NCBI RefSeq assembly: GCF_014529535.1
Contig: NC_050738.1
Span: forward strand, 13,470,062-13,534,061
Direction: 5' to 3'
Length of the DNA: 64,000 nt
Origin: Bradysia coprophila
Taxonomy: Eukaryota > Arthropoda > Insecta > Diptera > Sciaridae
The notes under the pieces were generated by a model that ran no database searches, had not been told where the DNA came from, and saw nothing but the letters and a program-made list of their open reading frames with translations. The number at the start of each line of letters is the position of its first letter. The first letter of the stretch is position 1. Below, one piece after another: positions 37,796 through 49,649 of this stretch. A program made the translations under genes and the position numbers.

Positions 37796-39368
37796 AGTAC
37801 CACTGATATGACCTTCGACATAATATATACACGGCTCGGACGTCAATCGCACTATTTTTGACTAAAACAACCGACTTTTGGTTGTTTAAAAATTGTGAGG
37901 AAATATCTTTGAAAAACGGCTCGGACGCCACGATGTGTTGATAGAATCTATTACTTCATTTACTTAAATAGATTAACATTGAAGCGATTTGTATGTAACG
38001 TGCACGCACTGGGTTTCGATTAAGTTTCTCTATGTTGCACACATTGCAATGTCAAGCATATGTCTCTTGTAACTTGTGCTAGTGAAGCCATTTTTAGCAA
38101 GCAATCCATTTCATTTTTCTAATAAAAAAAACTTGAATTGATCAACAATGTGTGGCATCAGAACAAAAACCCAATCGATACCAGTGGCTATGAATCCAAA
38201 ATCTATTGCCTAGTGTTTGATAAAACATTTTGTACTTCATTTGTTTAAGCACACATTTTGGTAGATATAAAAGGCTTTTAGCCGGAGCTCATCGCTTATT
38301 TATCGTCGTCAGATGAAAGACTAGTCGCAAAACAAATTTCTGTCCACATTCGCTGAGTCATTTCTCGTTTCAGTACTAAAATATTTTAAAAATTCACTGT
38401 TTATCCTATAGTCACTTATGTGGAAGAGTGCAATTTTCGTTGATAGTCCAACAAATTAACATTAAAACGTAAAGAAATTAAATTTTCTTTGACCACCATT
38501 TAAATCTCAAATAACCGGTCAACAATTCGGTTATGTTGTTGCTTCTAGTATACATTTTAATGAAGTAGTAACACTGCCGAATGTTATACACTGGATTGTA
38601 ACCAAGTTTTCTTATTCGCATCGGATTAAATTGTCCAAACAAAACATTTTACAATTTGAATTCTGAAGTATTTTTAAGTCGAAGTGAGAGTCAAGGGTTA
38701 GGATGGAAGGGATAGTGTAAGAAATAAACCGACCACTGAATCATATACACAAAAACCAGGTACTCAAGCTCTATTTTTCTTGTTTTATCAAAATTATCCT
38801 AAATAATGTGCTTTGCTCAGTTGGTGTTTTATTTTACTAGTTTATGTTTACGTGTTTGCTTCCAATTTCTGTCTAACTTTTGTGTGTTTAATAATTAATA
38901 TCAATGAAATGACAGTAGAAAGCAAAATTTTTATTATTTTTCTTTTGCGGTTTCTCTGTGCTTACACACCAAGAAAATGGTAGTTTGCTGTTCCACAGTT
39001 TTCAGTTTCGAAATTTTTATTTCATTTTTTTCTATTTTTATTTTTTTCATTAACATTTAGGATAAATTTAAATTTTAATTACTTCAATCGATGAGTCACT
39101 ACTGAATGGTGGAAAAGACAAAATGTTTTTGTTTGTTTGTAATTAATTAACACAATAATATTAAGTCACTAATAAATAACAAAATTAGTTTCAAATATCA
39201 CACACAATTGTTCAATTTAGGGAGAGAATGCGCGCCACAAAATAAAAAGTTTTTTTTAAATGTTTTTGAAATTTTCACTTCAAAGAAAAGGGACACCAAA
39301 TTTGATTAATATTTAAAATTAAAAAAACAAACGGACCCTTCTACAACAACAACAACTTAATTTCTCTA
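37796..39368. other. No gene seen: probable 3' flank/UTR of the membrane-protein gene
   Basis: Lies directly past the stop codon of the minus-strand gene at 39369. AT-rich with homopolymer runs. No exon recognised. Confidence 0.4.
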
Positions 39369-42300
39369 TTAAATTTTTTCACTTGCAATTCGCATAATAC
39401 TTTCGATACCAGAGTCTTCGTCTGTACTATCATTCTGTTTAGTGGATCGATCACTATCCACCTGAATCAGTGGACAGTCGCTATCGTTTAACTTCTCCTC
39501 ATCAGTACCAATCTCATCTTTACGATCACTATCATTGATCCGATCATCATCTAAACTGGACGTGGATTTACCGAATGTGGAGAAACTCATTTGCCGTTCC
39601 GACCCCGAACTGGAACTTAACGAATCCATGGAACCGGTACATGACGGTGTTGGTAGCATCATATTCGTTGGATCGATTGACTGATCGGTGAGCGAATTCT
39701 TTTTCGCTTCCATACCGGTTGGCATTAGAGCAGGTACATTATGTAGCGGTAATCGTAATGATGCCTTGGTGTGGCATAGATCGCCGAGAGTGACGGAGTC
39801 CGATAGGAGTTCAGCCTGGAAATCGAAATGATGAACACACAGGTGTTTGGTTACTAAAATGAGTTCACATACCGATTCGCCTACGCCGCTATCAGGCCGA
39901 GCTATATCTTTTTCGATGTTGACATTACTTTGTTCCGAACAAATGAAATCCTTTAGATCTTTAGGCCATTTGATTTGTAATTCGGAGTAGCTTGGATATT
40001 TGTCGCTGTTGCTTTCATTATCCTAACAGATAGAAAAATTGTTGTAACACCGCGTGTAACACCGCACTTCATTTCGTAAACTCACTTGAATCTGCGACCA
40101 TGAAAAATTCGATTCGGTGGGCCATGTATGACACTGAGCATTGAACTGACTGCCATGAAACGGTCGTGTAGTACTGGACACACTAAATCCGTCGTTTTCC
40201 GTCACTTTGTCGTCGATTGTTTCGGAACTTTTTTCAAACAGGTCGGTCAGATCTCGTGCCCATAGCTGCGGTTCACTGTAGGATGGCGATAGGGACGCAA
40301 CTTCTTTCGGATATTCGTATACCGAATGGTAGTTCTGTTTTTTGAAAGCAACGCTCCGTCGCTTCTTCGGACTCTGTAGAGTAAGAAGCATGGATGAGTT
40401 TACAATTTGGAACCAAAGGTCAATTTTTATGAATGATATGTCGATATGTTCAAAGTTCAAACTTCTGTTAAGTGTGATACTTACTGCAACGGCATCCTCT
40501 TCCTGCGATTTTACAAAGGCAGCAGAAGAGTTAACAAATATTTACCCAACGAAACTAAGATTTATTTTATCTAATTTCTATCCCTACTGATCGCAAAAGA
40601 ACGACCATTCTGACGTTCCTTACTATACGTAAAAACATAAGGAAATATAAGGGTGACTTACGCTGCTTGATTTATCCGGGCTCTTAAGAGCTGATCGTGA
40701 TGGTTGCGCCAAAGAGTCCCAACAAGATGGAACCCATTCACCCTCTGCATCGGACGAACTATCTTCATCTACATATTGCTCATGATCCATATCAGCGACT
40801 TCTGATGGACAATGAAAAAATGGAACATTTAAATTCAACCAATCCACAGTGACGACTAAACTATCAGTACCTGTGACAGGAACTTTATCTTCGTGTGATT
40901 TCCACACGCTCTCGATATCCTCTTCAACAATTACGGGAACCGGAGCACTATCGTGTTTCTGTTCCAATTTGTGTTTGTACAGCTCGGGACTGGGAACTTT
41001 TGGCGGTGTACCTTTGACGTACATAAATTCTTCGCTACTGTTACTGTCATCCACATCACTATCCCACTCGTTCGCCGTAAACGATGTAGACATAATCTCA
41101 GTACATGGTCCAGTAAATCGTATATCGGATATGGAGTGTGCCTGTTCAATGGAAAGGAAAATCTTAGCAACAAAGGTACTTGATAAATGGCTCCGAACCA
41201 CTCACCCATGGATCTTCTTCACCCGATAAATGATTTATCATTTCCGTTGCAACCATAACACAGTTCTGATCTCCTTGATTGTTAATTTCACACAACGTGA
41301 AATTCGGGATGATCTCGTGATGCTTAGTTAGGTCGATTGGATGCTAAAATCGTTGAAATTTTGGTTAGAAAAGATATTTTCGTTCGAAATTACCTTAGGC
41401 ATCACTTACGAATGTGTTGTTCTGCATGATCACGTCTGTTTCGTTCAATAAATCCCCCTCGAATATGCCCGATTCCGTCAGATTCTTTGCAAACATATTG
41501 ATATCATCGCTTTTCATTGGAGCCTCTATTTGATCGTATTGCTTGGAATTCGGATCGGTGTTCTCTTTAACGTTATCATAAATAATTGTTTTAATTTCCG
41601 ACGATTTGTTGTAATGACCAGCCGAATAGTTGATTTCGTTCAGCAGAAAATTGGTTGTTCTATCTTTGTACGAATCATCATCTCCATTGTGGTGATGATT
41701 GGGCAAAGTGATATTCGGATGATCCTGTTTCACATTCTCCTCTTCCTCTTTCTTTGGTATATCAACAGTCGATGAACTTTCATCGTTTTCGAACTCATGG
41801 CATTGGCTCTGTTCATCTTCATTGTCCATGACGCCCATGCTTGGAACGTCATTTAAACTATTCAGATCGAACTGACCACTAGATCCCCAATCCGGTTCAG
41901 AGATTTCCGAAATTTTCTCGTCTTCTCTAATGTGTACTGAGATGCATGTTTTCTCATCTAAAGTATTGGTGGTAAATGTTGTATCGACCGCATCAGATGA
42001 CAGATGTTCCACGGTACAAATATCTTCGGACAGTGTTTTTTGCTGGTCAGGCGATAACAAATCGTTCACATTACAAACTTCATTCACTTCAAATTCCATC
42101 GGTTTGAAAGATCTTGGAGTTGGCGTTGAACCTCCCGATGAATCCGGATGGCTTACTTTACTGTCCTTTACAATGTCATTTTGTGAAGTTGTACGCGGCG
42201 AAAAAACATCATCGCCAAACGTATCTTCGAAATTGAACAGGGTATCGTTGGACGCCATTAGTGTTTTAGTCACTCCCATGATTGCTTCGCCAGTTTCTAT

Positions 42301-45300
42301 GCAGCCCGTGCTGGTACTATCCAGATTTTTCGTTTCATTCATCACAAATGTTTTGCAAGTCTCGTCCTCACTCTCCTCCATAATCGGTGACAATGGCCGC
42401 TTGTAGTTAATTACCATTTCCGTTTGTGGCTCATTGATATTTTCGCACGGCGAACGTTGTTCTGGTTTCTCATCGATGTCGTCGTCATCGTCATCGGAAA
42501 AATCTGGTGGATGTTCGGTGACTCCTTGTGCATGCGGTAACATTATTATTAACTGCTTTCGAAGTGCATCGAACGTTTCGTTCATATCTTCTTCACTTTC
42601 ATAGTCTACATCAAAAGTGTCGCTGGCACTTGGTGGATCTGCAAGAACAAAAATTTTAATATCAAACTGTGTGCATCAGTGCCAATGTATTCTGACAACT
42701 AAAATGGAAAGTTCGCGATTACGAACGATCCACAAATCGATTACAATGGATGCAATACGTACCATCGGTTTTTGAATGAAGAAACCATCCACTAGTGCTA
42801 CCTTCAGCAAATGCTGCTTGTGCCGAGGTACAAGGCTGTTGAATGTCCATAACATGATCTTTCGGCATCACTAATTCCTGAGACATGCTGTTCGATATAA
42901 ATTTGTCCCACGAATCGCGCGGATAATTCAGTTCAATGGGTGTGTTGACCGGTGTGACTGTGGTCATGTCGACCGAGGTTGAGTCTTCTCTGTCGATTTT
43001 GATCGTTGGACATTTAATTTGTGGATCCAATTCCGCCTCCTTCAAAAAAGGCTCCTCAGAGGTGGTGAATGTGGAATTGACTGGATTGGTATTTGGTTTG
43101 TCCAGTGGAAATGTTTTGTCCAGTGGAAAGGTTTTGTCCAGCGGAAATGTTTTATCCAGTTGCCTCGTATCGCTCAATGTGGGACTTACGCCAATCGGTT
43201 CCCTGTCGAGGTCGAAAGTTGCGTTGGCAAGAGGTGAATCAATAAACTCTGTACTGTGACGAGATTGATCTGCTGCTGTATTTTCATTTTTGACGAACTT
43301 TCCATTTCCATTTGATGTAACCGAACCTAGACGACCATTTTGCAGTTCTGATACTATTGGACTGATACCGAGATCATCATCGAATTTCTTTATTTCGACC
43401 GTTGGACTCTCGAAGAGGTTAGAACTGTTGGAAACGATATCAAATGTAGCATTGGCTATGATGGGTGAATCAAAGATTGGGCTTTCATTATCAACGGATT
43501 TCGGCATTTTTCTGACAAAAGGCGTACTGGCCTCCAGAACAATGTTGTCGAAACATAAGTTTTCCACCGATCCAACGCTTTGTAGATCGCGTGTTAAATA
43601 TTGATCGTTGAATTCCTGTTTCAAATTTGTGTTATCCGCCTTTCCTTGCAAGGCGTTGAATTCAATGCGACAGTCTTGATCAAAATTGTTAAAAGTGTGA
43701 CTCAATGTAAAGTTGGTCGGCACCAGTCCTTGCACAATTTTACTTTTACTCTCTTCAAGCACGCTATTTACTAAAATTTCAGCCTCTTTGCGAACTTCAT
43801 TAATATGATTCTTATCGTGAACTCTTTTAGTCTTGTTGTTAATTTCCCTTGCTGCATCACTTATCGTAATATTGTTCACCAGATCCGGAGGAGTAAACTT
43901 GTCGTCTTCGTTGGTAACGAAACACTCAAACTCATCTTCATTTTGTTGCAACAGTGACTCCTCTCCTGATATCGCAATATCTAGCGCACGCAAAGCTTCC
44001 TCGACACTATTCACATCTGTAGTACTTTTATCTGACAGCGAACTTTCCAGTGAAACAGCTTCGTCGATCAGCTTCACCGTAGATTTAAGGGGGTCGTACG
44101 ATCCGATAACATCCATTTGATTTTCACTATATTCCACCTCAATAACGACATTTTCATGGTCGATGATCTCGACGAATGGATTGCTGGGACTCGAATATGC
44201 AACACCATAATCTCTAGTGTGTTCGCTGAATGGATTCGATCGATCAATGAATGGTTGCTGCTGTTCTTCTTCCCGCTGAATTGAAATGGCTACTGGCTCA
44301 ACTAATCGTTCGATTTCGTTGCGATTCTGGATGTAATTAACGGCATTATTATTTTCGATGTTTTCCATATCGGCTGGGGATAGTGGACCGTTGTTGTTAT
44401 CAGCTTCTTCATCGATTTGAATCTGAAAATTAAAGACAGGAATTTTTGTTATAAAAAAATCTTCTGTTTCTCCAGCTGCATGTGTTTGTTACAATATTTT
44501 CATTGATTCCAATGATGTGAGCGTTTGCAGCTTGATTTGTAGGCTCGTTCTGATTTGGGTTCGATCGTTCTGGTGATGATATGGCTCGAAATATTGGATA
44601 TTCGGTTCGGGCTGGCTCTAACACGCCGGACTCATTCTCAAATTCCTGTTTATTTAAATAAAAATATTAGAAAAATTACATTGAGGCTGAAACAAGAGAA
44701 TTTCATAGTTAGTTCAGTGTACCATTGTGAAGTACGAGGATGGTAAACTGTTTTTAATTACGAGATCATGCAAGCACTTTATATGGGGTAAGTATTACAG
44801 GTTATCTCATTGCACATTCAACTATCACAGCAATGACAATGACATATATTTTTTGTGAGAAACTTGCAATGACTCGCTCCGAAATGGTTTTCCATTTTAT
44901 ACAAATTCATCTAAAAAAAAATCCGCTCAAACGAGTCATCTTATCGAGTAAATACACAAATTTCGTCACAAGTCATTTTCTACCAACATTTTCGACGGAA
45001 CGATGTTACCACATGTTAAACATTTAGACTGAAACCGGGAAAATTTCTATCAAAAAATGCAGCCAAACCCAAAGGATACCAAAGTGGCATATGAAATGTT
45101 CAGATCATATCCAGCAGAATCCAACAGAAACTGCACTCTGTGAAGCAATCGTGCAAATACTCTTAGTTTCTAATCAGCATTTGACACAAAATCTTGTACT
45201 TCAATATCATACATTTCTGCTATTTAATAGAACACTAGCTGCGTCTCATAGCTCATTCTTGTCGTCGTTGCAAATAGGAGACGACTAACCTTTTCTTAAT

Positions 45301-48300
45301 GTCAAATCGACAATTTACAGCACAAAAGTCTAATTGTTACGGATAAAATGTACAGAATAATGCAAATTTGATGTGAATGAAATTTAACCAATTTGGCGGC
45401 CTCAATGTCAATAAAATTCAAATGTTTTGAAGTGGAAAACCTATGAATCGACCAATGTTTAGATTAACGTAATGCGGCTAAATATAATACTAATAGGATA
45501 AGTGTCTTTCACTTTCGAGGAGTATTAACAGCGATCAATAATATACCGCATAATATCAACATATTAGAAGTAATGATGATGACAAATTGAATAAATACGG
45601 CAAGTGTTTCGCGTCATACAAGAAGTCTTTTCACACTCAATCATTTTTCTTTTGTACTTGACGACAAGGAGCAGGTTTCCTAGTAGCTCTTCAAAGCTAA
45701 ATCAATCTTAATGCACTATTATGCCGGAAAATATAAAACAAAAGAAATTTGTGTGTGCTTCAATCCAACAATGTCAAATCTATTTCTGGATTTAAGATTC
45801 ATTTTGCGGTTTTTTTTATAATAGCGTAGATATAACTACAGTAAGAGGGATTCTTTTGAAAAACAGCCTACCGTAATCGGACGCATTTTCCATTGGAATT
45901 TTTTATATGTGCCTAGAAAGGACTTCGACCCTATAAGCCAAAACCACTTTCAAAAAAATTCTTCGAAGCTTGTGTAATTGCTGGTAAAAGATGAGCAAAA
46001 ACCGAAAAAATGCAATTTTTCTTACAAAAATCATCATGCGGGGTGTCATAAGAAAGGTAATCACATGTACTATTGAGCCGAATAGGGAATTGATGGTTTT
46101 AAAATTCATCCACACTGAAATATGTGCAGTTGAAGTTTTCTACCGAAGACTTACACTGTTCTTACAGAGATTTCTCGGGGTACACAAAACGTACATGGTC
46201 GTGTGTGGTATCATTTGAAAGGTAATTGTATGTGCTTTTGGGCCAAATAGGTTTTTATGTGGTTTGGATGCATATGCGATGAAATAAAAGTTGAAATGTT
46301 TAAGTGCTCATATTTCATCGCATATGCATTCAAACTCCATAAGTCCCTATTTGGCCCAAAAGCACATAAAATTACCTTTCAAATGATTACCTTTCCCCAC
46401 ACGACCATGTGCATTTTGTGTACCTCGAGAAATTTCTGTAAGAACAGTGTAAGTCTTTGGTTGAAAACTTCAACTGCACATATTTCAGTGTGGATGAATT
46501 TTAAAACCATCAAGTCCCTTTTCGGCTCAATAGTACATGTGATTACCTTTCTAATGACACCCCACACGACCCTGTACGGCTCGTGTAACTGGAGAAATTT
46601 TTGTAAGAATAATTGCATTTTTTCGGTTTTTGCTCACCTTTCACCAGCCACACAAGCTTCGAAGAATTTTTTTGAAAGTGGTTTTGGCTTATAGGGTCGA
46701 AGTCCTTTCTAGGCACATATAAAAAATTCCAATCGAAAATGCGTCCGATTTCGGTAGGTTGTTTTTCAAAGGAATCCCTCGTAAGAGACTCGCCAACGTT
46801 TATCAGTCTGTGTGTTTTTTGCGATATCGATCTATCATCATTCCGTTACACAAAGATGTAAATAATTTGTCATCCAAATCTGATGCGTCTTAAATACTTT
46901 CAGTAATTTAGAAATTTTATTACTTCGGAATGAACAATTACGATTTGGGTACGAGACAGTCAATTCAATAATTAGATTAACTCGTAAGGTCAAACGAAAT
47001 TTTCGCTAAGCGTTGATAACGCGACATACTTCACCAATTTCTACAGACATTGATTATACTAAAAAGTATGAAATTTTACGACTAATATAAAGAGTGAACA
47101 TGCGAACTTCATTTACTAATTCGATGATAATATGAAAGAAGAAAATATCAAGCGAAAGACACACTAAGCTAATTAATTTTTGACATTCAGTCCTACTGTA
47201 AGACAAACTGTCAATAATGTACCTTCCGGTCCTTTATTTGGTTAAGCTATAAACGAATGGAAAGAGAAAATTTTTATGGAATTAGTAAAATTTTGGTTAA
47301 TTATTCAAAAAAAAAATGTGTGTGCAAAATTGATAAATATCTAAGAAGTTGGAGGTCTAGCTGTAGGTGCAAATAATTCGTAACAAAAAACAAATTCGAA
47401 AAAAATGTTCCCGTCTTTAATATTTAACATACACAAAATGAACAACACAAATATATAAACTGTACAAAATAGTAGCTCAATTCCCATCACAATAATTAAA
47501 TAATTCATTTCATCACTGGAAATGTACAGCATGTAACCAGAGATGGATTACACGACTTGTGATTTGTTTAGTCATCTATGTTGTAATACGGTTAAGAAAA
47601 GATAATGACCATTCATTTGAGCACAACTGATGAAAAGGACATCCCATTTCAGCACCAGTACCGAAATGAACATCCATTTCAGCACTAGTGTGGAAAAGTA
47701 CGACTAGAGCGAAATTTGGAACATACTTGATATTCAAATCCAATTTCGTGATTGGAATTGAGCTAGATGTCATTAAACTAGATGTGCTTGAAAAACGGAA
47801 CAACAAAAAATGATACAAAATAACATAACGAACGACAAAACAACCAATAATTAAAATCTCGCTTTCTCGTGCATTTAATGCACGATTTTATTCGCTTTTT
47901 TTTAAATTAAATTAAAATTGGCCTTAATTAAACACATAAATTGATATCGATATAAATGTATACCTCAAAGCCACGTTTTCTGCGACGACAACATACACAC
48001 GCTCCTAAAACCGCTCCTACACTAATGAAAGCCAACACGCCGAATATCAATGCCTTTTGCTCACCTAAAATATTTTTAATTTATTGATGATAGTCATGAT
48101 TACATTAACAGTGATTAGTCGGGTGGATTATACTTTGTTGTCATTGTATAATCCGTGCGTATTAAAATCGTGCGGATAGTTCAATTTGGATTTAATTAAA
48201 TTTGCACATAAAAAAAGACTTTAAATCGCATTTAGAACGCAGTTATCCGTTCTGTCCAGCTAGGGAGTGAAAAAGGAATTCAATTCACAACTACTGGTTC

Positions 48301-49116
48301 TTGGGGTCATTGGACGGTATCGATAGATGATTAGAATCTATCTTGAACATCAGTGATGGTGGTCGTCAATCAAAATGATAATTTACATCTGAAGATTCGT
48401 AACCCATACGGTTTAGTAAGGGATTGCTCACGTTATTTCGTTCGTTCGTCTTCAATTTACTTTTATGTATGTTACGAAGATCTGGGTTAACTGCCCAACT
48501 CATAAACACGAACAAGCGATAAACGGTTCATGAGATTACATCAATTTATAAACTTTGCAATTATAAAAAAGCAATAAATTCGCAATGTGTGATAACAATA
48601 GATTGTGACGTATTAAGCGTAGACAGTAAGGTGTCAACTATTCAATTGCGAACAATATCACTCAATTTCGTTGAACTGACTGATTAGAAGATGGTGAGAG
48701 CTCAGTCATGTAACACAATCATCTATATGTATAATGTTATCGGATGAGTCTTATCAATTGAAAATGAAAATTTTTCTTCCCCGATGTTTTATGTTAAATT
48801 TGACAATTCCCAACAAGCAACGATAAAGCGAGTGGATTGCAATGTATGAATGATTGTAAAGCTTTGTTGCAGCAGGTCGGAAATTTACATAAAAATAACT
48901 TTGGAAAAAAAATCGGTTGCTGCTCCAGTGTGTGGGTACTAGAATGACGTACGGAATCGTAGAATTGAACCTTCATTGATTAAGTTAAGAGGAAAACATT
49001 GATTTACAAAAACCTTTTTTTAACATACCGATTTGAGCTGAAGGTATTGGAAAGCAATTAACTGTTCCAGCCAAACAACAGCAAATAAATATCACTTTCT
49101 CCAGCCGAATAGCCAT
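39369..49116 (-). CDS. Single-pass membrane protein with giant acidic tail, LMTK-like but lacking a kinase domain
   Basis: Eleven minus-strand exons: 49116-49029, 48064-47964, 44645-44493, 44422-42763, 42638-41410, 41343-41206, 41141-40662, 40502-40485 (18 bases), 40373-40086, 40022-39873 and 39815-39369. They total 4752 bases and close in frame as 1583 residues. Residues 1-21 form a signal peptide (or first hydrophobic segment); about ten residues later comes a membrane segment (ALIFGVLAFISVGAVLGACV, about 34-54), then CCRRRKRGFEEFENESG. The rest is Asp/Glu/Ser-rich and disordered. It includes a hexapeptide repeat LDKTFP near 43.1 kb and a PP1-docking-type motif RSVAF near residues 1295-1299, followed by YHSVYEYPKE. 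The GFxEFEN juxtamembrane motif and tail recall lemur tail kinases (LMTK/AATK), yet no kinase domain lies between. The function is inferred only: a membrane-anchored scaffold, perhaps of PP1. Confidence 0.8.
45845..46780. mobile_element. Long near-perfect inverted repeat (foldback element) in an intron
   Basis: Two arms of about 440-460 bases are inverted copies around a short centre near 46,300. The outer ends are GAGGGATTCTTTTGAAAAAC at left and GTTTTTCAAAGGAATCCCTC at right. GTAA directly flanks both sides (45841-45844 and 46781-46784), a possible 4-base target duplication. Arms differ at scattered bases. No transposase frame is seen; frames that read through it are mirror images of each other. 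It lies in the intron 44646-47963 of the LMTK-like gene, so the transcript would carry a hairpin. Confidence 0.8.
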
Positions 49117-49649
49117 TTTCGTTAATTATTTCGACGCAACAATACAATAAATTTCTTATAACAATTTAGCAGTTACTTTCAATCAAAAAAACATCACAAT
49201 TGTAATTCATTTTTTCTTTGCGTGATTCGGTTTGACACTTCCCTGTTTCGAATCGAATCAATGCAATTTTCACTCGGTAACACAATCAGTTGGATAAAGT
49301 TGTACACTAGATTCTATTTTAGCAATTCATTAGGACGTTCCTTTGTAAAGTTTGTGGAGATGTGGGAAAATGCGAAAAAAAAATTAGAAAAAATTTGATA
49401 GGAAAAACAGGCAGCCATTTAAAGATTATTTTGTATCAACTGGGAACCGTACATTCTCCGATGTATCGGAATGTCACATTCACCGATTTTTCATTTTATG
49501 TCCCAACTAGAAAATTTGCTGTTCGTTGTGAGGCGTTGTGAGAGGCGACTCTCAAATATTCTTTTTTGAAATTGAGTTGTTTGATCGATACCGTGAAAAG
49601 GTTTGCCAAGACATACAAGATAATTTCGAATTGAAATTTATTTAATAAA

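Noticed and set aside
42936..43259. Frames on the plus strand opposite the large tail exon
   Set aside because: They mirror the coding minus-strand exon, including its hexapeptide repeat, and have no start context or splice support.
46257..46694. A 145-codon frame and its mirrored partners in the 46-kb region
   Set aside because: They read through the two arms of a foldback repeat; the same peptide appears from both strands, so they are not genes.
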